In this document: positions 47,084 through 54,173 of the stretch, piece by piece | How the letters are laid out: each line of letters starts with the position of its first letter | Numbering within the stretch: the stretch's first letter is position 1 | DNA from: Cupriavidus numazuensis | Lineage (GTDB): Bacteria; Pseudomonadota; Gammaproteobacteria; Burkholderiales; Burkholderiaceae | Length of the DNA stretch: 58,009 nucleotides | Direction of reading: 5' to 3' | Assembly: GCF_905397435.1 (NCBI RefSeq) | Contig: NZ_CAJPVI010000058.1 | Location: forward strand, 1 to 58,009 | Notes under the pieces: model-generated | What the model was told of the DNA's origin: nothing | The model's database searches: none | What the model saw: the letters and a program-made list of their open reading frames with translations, nothing else | Translations under genes and position numbers: made by a program

Positions 47084-48061
47084 TCAGTCCCTCATCTCGC
47101 GGCCGGTCAGCTTGAGGAACACGTCCTCGAGGTTGGCCGGACGGTGCAGGTAGCGTACGCCGCTCTGCCCGTGCAAGGCGGCCAGCAGCGGGGCGGGCTC
47201 GCGCACGTAGCAGAAGAGCGTCTCGCCGCTCATTTCGGTGCGTTCGGCGAGCGGTGTCAGGCTGCCGCGCAGCGTGTCGAGTTCATCGCCATAGACCTCG
47301 ACCACATCGCAGCCGATCTGGCTGTCGATCAGGTCGTGCGGTTTGCCTTCGGCAATCTTGCGGCCGCCATCGATCACGCACAGGTAGTTGCACAGGCGCT
47401 CGGCCTCTTCCATGAAGTGCGTGGTCAGCAGGATGGTCTTGCCGCTGGCCATCAGCGACTTCAGCCGCTCCCAGATCAGGTGGCGGGCCTGCGGATCGAG
47501 CCCGGTCGTGGGCTCGTCCATGATCAGCAGGTCCGGGTCGTTGATCAGCGCACGCGCCACCGTCAGGCGCCGGCGCATGCCGCCGGACAGGTCGCGCACC
47601 TGGGCGTTGGCGCGGTTCTCGAGCCGGGCGAATTCCAGCAGGGCGGGTACGCGGCGTTCGATCACGGCCGAGGACAGGCCAAAGTATCGGCCGAAGATGC
47701 GCAGGTTCTCGATGACGGAGAAATCCGGATCGAGATTGTCGAACTGCGGCACCACGCCGACGCGCATGCGTGCCTGCGGCGCGCGCTCGGGAATGGGCTC
47801 GCCGCACAGCGTCAGCGAGCCGCCTGCCGGCGTGGTTAGCCCCAGCAGAAGCCGCAGCGTGGTGGTCTTGCCGGCGCCATTGGGGCCGAGCAGGCCGAAG
47901 CACTGGCCGCGGTGCACCTGCAGATCCAGGTCGTTGACGACGACCGTGTCGCCGTATTGCTTGCGCACCTTGCGCAACTCGAGGATGGCAGTCAAGGCAG
48001 GAACCGGTAGGCGCGCCGGCAGGGCGCAATATCCGCCATTATGCCGGTCATCGCCGCGCAT
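47084..48061 (-). CDS. ABC transporter ATP-binding protein (NodI-like)
   Basis: The protein is up to 325 aa. It shows Walker A GPNGAGKTTT (59-68 from the first Met), signature LSGGMRRRLTVARAL, Walker B LLIMDEPTTGLDP and switch LLTTHFMEEAERLC. The C-terminal third is the NodI/DrrA-type regulatory region. The first 22 residues look unconserved. A TTG at 47995 beginning LTAILELRKVRKQYG is a plausible true start. It is followed by the permease gene after 1 bp, forming an exporter pair. A bidirectional terminator and rpsU lie upstream. Confidence 0.88.
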   Translation of the reverse strand: MRGDDRHNGGYCALPARLPVPALTAILELRKVRKQYGDTVVVNDLDLQVHRGQCFGLLGPNGAGKTTTLRLLLGLTTPAGGSLTLCGEPIPERAPQARMRVGVVPQFDNLDPDFSVIENLRIFGRYFGLSSAVIERRVPALLEFARLENRANAQVRDLSGGMRRRLTVARALINDPDLLIMDEPTTGLDPQARHLIWERLKSLMASGKTILLTTHFMEEAERLCNYLCVIDGGRKIAEGKPHDLIDSQIGCDVVEVYGDELDTLRGSLTPLAERTEMSGETLFCYVREPAPLLAALHGQSGVRYLHRPANLEDVFLKLTGREMRD

Positions 48062-48118
48062 GACCTGTGATGCACTGCATCATGGCGCCCCGGCCGCGCG
48101 GACCTGAACGCGGGCATA

Positions 48119-48148
48119 AAAAAACCGCCAGCATGCTGGCGGTTTTTT
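48119..48148. terminator. Bidirectional rho-independent terminator after rpsU
   Basis: A fully symmetric hairpin with CCGCCAGC/GCTGGCGG arms is flanked by A6 on the left and T6 on the right. On the minus strand it ends the rpsU transcript 18 bp after its stop. Confidence 0.93.
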
Positions 48149-48165
48149 CTGAGCGCGAAACCGAA

Positions 48166-48378
48166 TCAGTAGAGCTTCTTCGGCAGCATTTGCATGCGCA
48201 GACGCTTGCGCAGGCGCGCTTCGGCAGCCTTCTTCTTGCGCTTGCGCTCGGTCGTCGGCTTTTCGTAGGCCGTGCGGCTCTTCAGTTCGACGATCAGGCC
48301 GGTCTGCAGAATCGCGCGACGGAAGCGACGCATTGCAACTTCAACCGGCTCACCGGGTTTCAAGACGATCTTAGTCAA
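48166..48378 (-). CDS. rpsU: 30S ribosomal protein S21
   Basis: The 70-aa highly basic protein (VEVAMRRFRRAILQTGL, then RKRKKKAAEARLRKR) is S21, which sits near the 16S 3' end on the small subunit and aids mRNA binding. Length and sequence are typical. It is not followed by dnaG and rpoD as in many gammaproteobacteria. It stands alone between its own promoter region and a symmetric terminator, an arrangement usual for Burkholderiales. Confidence 0.97.
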   Translation of the reverse strand: MTKIVLKPGEPVEVAMRRFRRAILQTGLIVELKSRTAYEKPTTERKRKKKAAEARLRKRLRMQMLPKKLY

Positions 48379-48870
48379 TTCAGTCCTTTAGGGGAGTGCC
48401 GCACATGCGGCTGGTTCAAACGAGGGGGAAACTGCGGCCGCCGGAGCAGCTGGTATTGCACGAGGAGCGATTTGCCCTGGTGCACCCCCGCGAACCTGAA
48501 AGATGTGGACCTGTGAGTCCGTGCAACCAGTGTCAGGGGCTGATAGCGCCGGGTTCCTTGAACAGCGGGAGCCTGGCAGTACCGGTTTCCGTAAAAAGCT
48601 ATACGCCCGTAACTATGGCACGTATACGACGCAAATGTCAAGAATGTGCCGCGATTCGGCCGCTGCGGCGAGCAATCCAGCACCAGGAAGTGCCGGGCAC
48701 GGCGCGTAGCGGAATGCGGCAGCAACCTTCGCATTGCAGGGCGTGAATTTACACGAAGTTGATGCGCCGGTGGCGGATCTTGATGCCGCCTGAACGGCAC
48801 ATTGCTTACGCTCGAAGCATAGGGCGACGGCATGGGCAAGCTGTCGGGCCCGACTCCAAGGAGTACGAAC
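48379..48870. other. rpsU upstream region, no gene seen
   Basis: These 492 bases hold the rpsU promoter (listed separately) and an implied leader of about 220 nt. Nothing on the plus strand looks coding until the small membrane peptide at 48871. ORFs of 60-120 codons crossing the region have no coherent composition. Confidence 0.5.
48612..48641 (-). promoter_or_regulatory. Sigma-70-type promoter for rpsU with GTATAC in the spacer
   Basis: On the minus strand TTGACA (48641-48636) is a consensus -35 and CATAGT (48617-48612) a fair -10, with an 18-bp spacer. GTATAC (48622-48627) within the spacer fits GTWWAC, the probable target of the trp-operon methyltransferase. Confidence 0.6.
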
Positions 48871-49011
48871 ATGTGGGTCTACAAACTCGGGCTCGCAGCG
48901 CTGGCGCTGCTCGCGCTCATCCTGCTTTTCGTGTGCCAGTACAGGCTGACCAGTTCGCTGTGGCGTCGCGAGCAGGACGCCGCGCACGATCGCGATATCG
49001 GCCGCTTCTGA
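48871..49011 (+). CDS. Small single-pass membrane peptide (46 aa), unknown function
   Basis: ATG at 48871 follows AAGGAG with 8 nt spacing and opens a 46-codon frame to TGA at 49009. Residues 5-22 (KLGLAALALLALILLFVC) form a transmembrane helix, followed by a charged cytoplasmic tail (WRREQDAAHDRDIGRF). I do not recognise a family. It ends just upstream of the KdpE-like box, so it is probably not in the Kdp transcript. The ribosome binding site and composition favour a real gene. Confidence 0.65.
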   Translation: MWVYKLGLAALALLALILLFVCQYRLTSSLWRREQDAAHDRDIGRF

Positions 49012-49039
49012 ACATCGTGCGCCTATGCGGGCCGCGATC

Positions 49040-49070
49040 CATTTTTATACGTTCTTTATCTCCCCTCCGT
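49040..49070 (+). promoter_or_regulatory. KdpE-like binding box of the kdp operon
   Basis: The stretch CATTTTTATACGTTCTTTAT followed by a C-rich CTCCCCTCCG closely resembles the E. coli kdp operator as I remember it (CATTTTTATAC, T-rich run, then CCCCGCCCG). It stands out as T-rich in GC-rich DNA. It lies about 70 bp before the first small gene of the kdp operon, the right place for activation by phosphorylated KdpE. Confidence 0.65.
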
Positions 49071-49141
49071 CTCTTTCTACCCCGTTTTTAGCGGCCGATC
49101 CATAAGCTTCCCGGTGTCAGTCACTCTTGGATTGGATTGTC

Positions 49142-49312
49142 ATGGACGGGGTCTTCCTGATCGCCTTGATCGTATTCGCCGCCGCCAGCGCGGCACTGCT
49201 GCGGCTCTGCGATGCACTGGGCAGCCAAGCACCAGATGCCGGCACACAGCACGGCGGTGTTCACAACCACGCAGTGCCGGGCAAGCACAGCGCTGCCGAC
49301 AGGGGGCTGTGA
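49142..49312 (+). CDS. Kdp-operon microprotein upstream of kdpF (56 aa)
   Basis: The 56-aa frame has a hydrophobic N-terminal segment (GVFLIALIVFAAASAALLRLC, one membrane helix). A polar, His-containing tail follows (THQ-like GTQHGGVHNHAVPGKH). Its stop overlaps the kdpF ATG (TGATG), so the two are translationally coupled. It lies after the KdpE-like box, making it the first gene of the kdp transcript. A TTG at 49127 would add five residues. I know no named Kdp subunit that matches; a regulator or stabiliser of the KdpFABC pump is a guess from context. Confidence 0.6.
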   Translation: MDGVFLIALIVFAAASAALLRLCDALGSQAPDAGTQHGGVHNHAVPGKHSAADRGL

Positions 49313-49401
49313 TGGACTGGGCTGACCTGCTGAGCGGCGCGCTCGCCGCGCTGATTTTCATCTACCTCCTGATTGCGCTCTTCCGCCCGGAGAAATTCTG
49401 A
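49312..49401 (+). CDS. kdpF: K+-transporting ATPase subunit KdpF
   Basis: The 29-aa peptide MDWADLLSGALAALIFIYLL ends IALFRPEKF. It has the length and sequence of KdpF, the single-helix lipid-like stabiliser of the Kdp pump, whose C-terminal RPEKF is characteristic. It is coupled on both sides: its ATG overlaps the microprotein stop and its TGA overlaps the kdpA ATG. Confidence 0.95.
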   Translation: MDWADLLSGALAALIFIYLLIALFRPEKF

Positions 49402-51218
49402 TGTCGACCGAATTCCTGGGCCTGCTGGCCCTGTATCTGGCGATCCTGTTCGCCGCAGGTCCGTTCCTCGGCCGCTATATGCGGCGGGCAATGGAAGATG
49501 GCAGCTACAAGCTGACCGCTTGGGGGCGTCCATTCGAGCGCGTGATCTACAGGCTCGCCGGCGTGCGCGCCGATGCCGAGATGGGATGGAAGCGATACAC
49601 GGTCGCCGTGCTGGCGTTCAACCTGCTTGGCGTGATCGTGGTCTATGCCCTGCAGCGGCTGCAGGCCTATCTGCCGCTCAACTCGCAGGGCTTTGGCGCG
49701 GTGACGCCGGACTCGGCCTTCAACACCGCCATCAGCTTCGTTTCCAACACGAACTGGCAAGGCTATGCGGGCGAATCGACGATGAGCTACCTGACGCAGA
49801 TGCTGGCGCTCACCGTGCAGAACTTCTTCTCGGCGGCCACCGGGATTGCCGTGGTGTTCGCGCTGATCCGCGGCTTCGCGCGGCAGAGCAGCGCGACCAT
49901 CGGCAACTTCTGGGTCGACATGGTACGCAGCACGCTGTACGTGCTGGTGCCGATCTCGACGGTGATCGCGCTGGCGCTGGTCAGCCAGGGTGTGATCCAG
50001 AACTTCGACAGCTACAAGGAAGTCAGCCTGGTGACGCCGGTCGAGTACAGCCAGCCCAAGGTCGATGCGGCCGGACAACCGGTGCTGGACGCGCAAGGCA
50101 AGCCGGTCACCGAAGACCTGAAGACGGACAAGCAGACGCTGGCGATGGGCCCCGTGGCCTCGCAGGAAGCGATCAAGATGCTCGGCACCAACGGTGGCGG
50201 CTTCTTCAACGCCAACTCGGCGCATCCGTACGAGAACCCGACCGCGCTCACCAACCTGATCGAGATGCTGGCCATCTTCCTGATCCCGGCAGCGCTGTGC
50301 TTCACGTTCGGCGAGATGGTGAAGGACCGGCGCCAGGGCGTGGCGGTGCTCGCGTCGATGACGGTGATCTTCATTGCCATGGCCTGCGTGACGTCGATAT
50401 CTGAGCTGCAGGCGAATGCTGCGCTATCCGGCCTCCCGATCGACCACGCCGTATCGGCACTGCAAGCCGGCGGCAACATGGAAGGCAAGGAAACGCGCTT
50501 CGGCATGGCGGCGTCGGCACTCTTCGCCACCATCACCACGGCGGCCTCGTGCGGTGCGGTCAACGCCATGCACGACTCGTTCACCGCGATCGGCGGGCTG
50601 GTGCCGATGCTGCTGATGCAGCTTGGCGAAGTCGTATTCGGCGGCGTCGGCTCCGGCCTGTACGGCATGCTCGTGTACGCGGTGCTGGCCGTGTTCATCG
50701 CCGGCCTGATGATCGGCCGTACACCAGAGTACCTGGGCAAGAAGATCGAAGCCTACGAGATGAAGATGACTGCGGTCGCCATCCTCGTTACGCCGCTACT
50801 GGTGCTGGTCGGCACGTCAATCGCGGTGATGACCGAAGCGGGCAGGGCTGGCGTGTTCAACCCGGGCACGCACGGCTTCTCCGAGATTCTCTATGCACTG
50901 TCCTCGGCGGCCAACAACAACGGCAGTGCCTTCGCAGGCCTGTCCGCCAACACGCCGTTCTACAACACCCTGCTGGCCGCGGCGATGTGGTTCGGCCGCT
51001 TCTGGATCATCATCCCGGTCCTCGCGCTGGCCGGCTCGCTCGCAGCGAAGAAGCGCCTGCCGGTCACGGGCGGCACCATGCCCACGCACGGCGCGTTGTT
51101 CGTGGTGCTGCTGGTCGGCTCGGTGCTGCTGGTCGGTGCGCTGACCTATGTCCCGGCCCTGGCACTGGGACCCGTCGCCGAGCAGCTGCAGGGCGCGGTG
51201 ACGGCGATTACCAAGTAA
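49401..51218 (+). CDS. kdpA: K+-transporting ATPase subunit KdpA
   Basis: The 605-aa membrane protein is the K+-selective channel-like subunit of the Kdp pump, with about ten transmembrane helices. AFNTAISFVSNTNWQGYAGE, LGTNGGGFFNANSAHPYENP and the later NNNGSAFAG form selectivity-filter segments. It starts on the kdpF stop. kdpB follows after 19 bp. Length fits the longer KdpA form of proteobacteria. Confidence 0.97.
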   Translation: MSTEFLGLLALYLAILFAAGPFLGRYMRRAMEDGSYKLTAWGRPFERVIYRLAGVRADAEMGWKRYTVAVLAFNLLGVIVVYALQRLQAYLPLNSQGFGAVTPDSAFNTAISFVSNTNWQGYAGESTMSYLTQMLALTVQNFFSAATGIAVVFALIRGFARQSSATIGNFWVDMVRSTLYVLVPISTVIALALVSQGVIQNFDSYKEVSLVTPVEYSQPKVDAAGQPVLDAQGKPVTEDLKTDKQTLAMGPVASQEAIKMLGTNGGGFFNANSAHPYENPTALTNLIEMLAIFLIPAALCFTFGEMVKDRRQGVAVLASMTVIFIAMACVTSISELQANAALSGLPIDHAVSALQAGGNMEGKETRFGMAASALFATITTAASCGAVNAMHDSFTAIGGLVPMLLMQLGEVVFGGVGSGLYGMLVYAVLAVFIAGLMIGRTPEYLGKKIEAYEMKMTAVAILVTPLLVLVGTSIAVMTEAGRAGVFNPGTHGFSEILYALSSAANNNGSAFAGLSANTPFYNTLLAAAMWFGRFWIIIPVLALAGSLAAKKRLPVTGGTMPTHGALFVVLLVGSVLLVGALTYVPALALGPVAEQLQGAVTAITK

Positions 51219-51237
51219 GCGTATTGCGGAGAAACGC

Positions 51238-53457
51238 ATGCAACAAGAATCCATGGCGACGCAGGACAAGACCGGCGGCGCCGCATCCAGAACCAGTGCA
51301 TCGGCGGCCAAGGCCGCCCAGCCATCGGGCGTCGCTAACCGTCCGCACGGCCAGCATCCGCATCGCCCGCCGCGTCGTGGCATGTTCGCTGCCGAACTAG
51401 TCAAGCCGGCGCTGCTTGCCGCGGTGAAGAAGCTGTCGCCGCGCGATCAGGTGCGCAACCCAGTGATGTTCGTGGTGTATGTCGGCAGCATCCTGACCAC
51501 GATCCTGTTCCTCAAGGCGCTGGCTTCGCCGGTGGCGGGCGGCGAAAGCGCTGGCTTCATCCTGGCCGTCTCGGTCTGGTTGTGGTTCACGGTGCTGTTC
51601 GCCAACTTTGCCGAAGCGCTGGCAGAAGGGCGCAGCAAGCAGCAGGCGGAATCCCTGCGTGGTCTGAAGACGACCGCGATGGCGCACGTGCTTGTGGACG
51701 GCAAGCGTGGCGGTGCGATGGAAACGCGCGCGGCTACAACCTTGCGGCGCGGCGACATCGTGCATGTCCAGGCCGGCGACATGATCCCCGGCGACGGTGA
51801 AGTGATCGAGGGCGTGGCTTCGGTGGACGAAAGCGCCATCACCGGCGAATCGGCGCCCGTGATCCGCGAATCCGGCGGCGACTTCTCGTCGGTGACCGGC
51901 GGCACGCGCGTGCTGTCGGACTGGATCGTGGTGCGCATCACCACCAACCCGGGCGAAAGCTTTATCGACCGCATGATCAGCATGGTCGAGGGCGCCAAGC
52001 GGCAGAAGACGCCGAACGAACTCGCGCTGACCATCCTGCTGGTGGGCCTGACCATCGTGCTGCTGCTGGCGACTGCCACGCTGCTGCCGTTCTCGCTCTA
52101 CAGCGTGCTGGTCACCAAGGCCGGCATGCCGGTGACGATCACCGTGCTGGTCGCGCTGCTCGTGTGCCTGATCCCGACTACGATCGGCGGCCTGCTGTCA
52201 GCCATCGGCGTGGCCGGCATGAGCCGCATGATGGAGGCCAACGTCATCGCCACGTCGGGCCGCGCCGTGGAAGCGGCAGGTGATGTGGACGTGCTGCTGC
52301 TCGACAAGACCGGCACGATCACGCATGGCAACCGCCAGGCCGCGCGCTTTGTGCCGGCACCGGGCATCTCGGCGCAGCAGCTTGCGCAGGCAGCATGGCT
52401 GTCGTCGCTCGCCGACGAAACGCCCGAAGGCCGCAGCATCGTGACGCTGGCGCGCCAGCAGCAAGGAGTTGCCGCGCCGGACATGGCGGTGCTCCGCCCG
52501 GTGTTCGTGCCGTTCACGGCGCAGACGCGCATGAGCGGCGTGGATCTGCGCAATGACGACAGCGAACGCATCGTGCGCAAGGGCGCTGCCGACGCGGTGC
52601 GCCGCTTCGTGACCGAACGCGCGGGCAAGTTCCCGGATGCCGTGATGCAGGCCGTCGACGACGTTGCCCGCGCCGGCAGCACGCCGCTGGTGGTGGCCGA
52701 GGAATCCGATGGCAATGTGCGCGTGCTCGGCGTGGTGGAACTCAAGGACATCGTCAAGACCGGTATCCGCGAGCGCTTTGCCGAACTGCGCAAGATGGGC
52801 ATCAAGACCGTGATGATCACCGGCGACAACCGGCTCACCGCGGCAACCATCGCGGCCGAAGCCGGCGTTGACGACTTCCTCGCGGAGGCCACGCCTGAAG
52901 CGAAGCTCAAGCTGATCCGCCAGTACCAGGGCGAAGGCCGCCTTGTGGCGATGACCGGCGACGGCACCAACGACGCGCCGGCGCTGGCGCAGGCCGACGT
53001 CGCCGTGGCGATGAACAGCGGCACGCAGGCGGCGAAGGAGGCCGGCAACATGGTCGACCTCGACAGCAACCCGACCAAGCTCATCGAGATCGTCGAGATC
53101 GGCAAGCAGATGCTGATGACGCGCGGGTCGCTGACCACGTTCAGCGTGGCCAACGACATCGCCAAGTACTTCGCCATCATTCCGGCTGCCTTTGCCACGA
53201 CCTATCCGCAGCTCAACCTGCTGAACGTGATGGGGCTGAGCACGCCGGCGTCCGCGATCATGTCGGCGGTGATCTTCAATGCGCTGATCATCGTCGCGCT
53301 GATCCCGCTGGCGCTCAAGGGCGTGGCTTACCGGCCGCTCGGCGCGGCCGTGCTGCTGCGTCGCAATCTGCTGATCTACGGCCTTGGCGGCATTCTGGTG
53401 CCGTTTGTAGGAATCAAGCTGATCGACATGGCGCTGGCCCTGCTGGGCTGGGTCTGA
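51238..53457 (+). CDS. kdpB: K+-transporting ATPase subunit KdpB (P-type ATPase)
   Basis: The 739-aa catalytic subunit hydrolyses ATP to drive K+ uptake. D356 in LLLDKTGTITHGN is the phosphorylated aspartate, TGES (202-205) the actuator loop, and TGDGTNDAPALAQAD the hinge motif. The N-terminus is about 50 residues longer than E. coli KdpB and is Ala/Thr/His-rich with a basic PHRPPRRGMF end. The ATG at 51238 follows a GGAGA; an internal Met at residue 6 is close. The extension could be a regulatory tail or a start-site choice. Confidence 0.97.
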   Translation: MQQESMATQDKTGGAASRTSASAAKAAQPSGVANRPHGQHPHRPPRRGMFAAELVKPALLAAVKKLSPRDQVRNPVMFVVYVGSILTTILFLKALASPVAGGESAGFILAVSVWLWFTVLFANFAEALAEGRSKQQAESLRGLKTTAMAHVLVDGKRGGAMETRAATTLRRGDIVHVQAGDMIPGDGEVIEGVASVDESAITGESAPVIRESGGDFSSVTGGTRVLSDWIVVRITTNPGESFIDRMISMVEGAKRQKTPNELALTILLVGLTIVLLLATATLLPFSLYSVLVTKAGMPVTITVLVALLVCLIPTTIGGLLSAIGVAGMSRMMEANVIATSGRAVEAAGDVDVLLLDKTGTITHGNRQAARFVPAPGISAQQLAQAAWLSSLADETPEGRSIVTLARQQQGVAAPDMAVLRPVFVPFTAQTRMSGVDLRNDDSERIVRKGAADAVRRFVTERAGKFPDAVMQAVDDVARAGSTPLVVAEESDGNVRVLGVVELKDIVKTGIRERFAELRKMGIKTVMITGDNRLTAATIAAEAGVDDFLAEATPEAKLKLIRQYQGEGRLVAMTGDGTNDAPALAQADVAVAMNSGTQAAKEAGNMVDLDSNPTKLIEIVEIGKQMLMTRGSLTTFSVANDIAKYFAIIPAAFATTYPQLNLLNVMGLSTPASAIMSAVIFNALIIVALIPLALKGVAYRPLGAAVLLRRNLLIYGLGGILVPFVGIKLIDMALALLGWV

Positions 53458-53483
53458 CCGTACTCCTGCATTGAGAGGAACTC

Positions 53484-54110
53484 ATGAATATGCAAGCGCA
53501 ATCCACGCAATCCGTGCCGGCGGCACCGCTGCAAGGCGGACTGTTGCGGCCCGTGGCGGTGGTCTTCGTCGTGCTGTCGCTGGTGACGGGGCTGTTGTAC
53601 CCCGGCGTGATCACGGCGGTTTCGAAAGCTGTGTTTCCGGATCAGGCAGCCGGCTCGCTGATCGTCAGGGACGGCAAGGCCGTGGGCTCGTCGCTGATAG
53701 GCCAGCCGTTCTCGGACCCGAAGTACTTCTGGGGGCGCCTGTCGGCTACCACGCCGATGCCGTACAACGGCGCGGCATCGGTCGGCTCGAACCTGGGACC
53801 GAGCAACCCGGCGTTGACCGATGCGGCGCGTGCGCGCATCGACGCGTTGCGTGCGGCGGATCCGGACAACAAGTCAGCAGTGCCGGTGGATCTGGTCACC
53901 GCCTCCGGCAGCGGACTCGATCCGCACATCAGCATCGCCGCAGCGGACTACCAGGCGCCGCGCGTGGCGCGGCTGCGTAGCCTGCCGCTCGGAAAGGTCC
54001 AGGAACTGATCAAGGCGAATACCGAATCGCCCCGGCTGGCGGTGCTGGGTGAGCCTGGTGTCAATGTGCTCAAACTGAACCTGGCGCTGGATGCGGCGTC
54101 GGGCAAATAG
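53484..54110 (+). CDS. kdpC: K+-transporting ATPase subunit KdpC
   Basis: The 208-aa protein has one N-terminal transmembrane helix (about 23-45, VAVVFVVLSLVTGLLYPGVIT) and a periplasmic domain. GSLIVRDGKAVGSSLIGQPFSDPKYFWGR and SNLGPSNPAL are KdpC signatures, and ASGSGLDPHIS follows. KdpC is thought to raise K+ affinity and help assemble the pump. AGAGGAA stands before the ATG. The kdpD gene begins 63 bp later. Confidence 0.96.
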   Translation: MNMQAQSTQSVPAAPLQGGLLRPVAVVFVVLSLVTGLLYPGVITAVSKAVFPDQAAGSLIVRDGKAVGSSLIGQPFSDPKYFWGRLSATTPMPYNGAASVGSNLGPSNPALTDAARARIDALRAADPDNKSAVPVDLVTASGSGLDPHISIAAADYQAPRVARLRSLPLGKVQELIKANTESPRLAVLGEPGVNVLKLNLALDAASGK

Positions 54111-54173
54111 GCACGCGGTGCGCGTGGCACAATCTGACTGCGCCTGCCCCCGCGTCGGGAGGCGCAGCTGACC

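Noticed and set aside
46213..48061. Nodulation genes nodI/nodJ
   Set aside because: The pair is NodIJ-like by family, but no nodulation genes or nod boxes are nearby. Such exporters are common in non-symbiotic Burkholderiaceae, so gene symbols were withheld.
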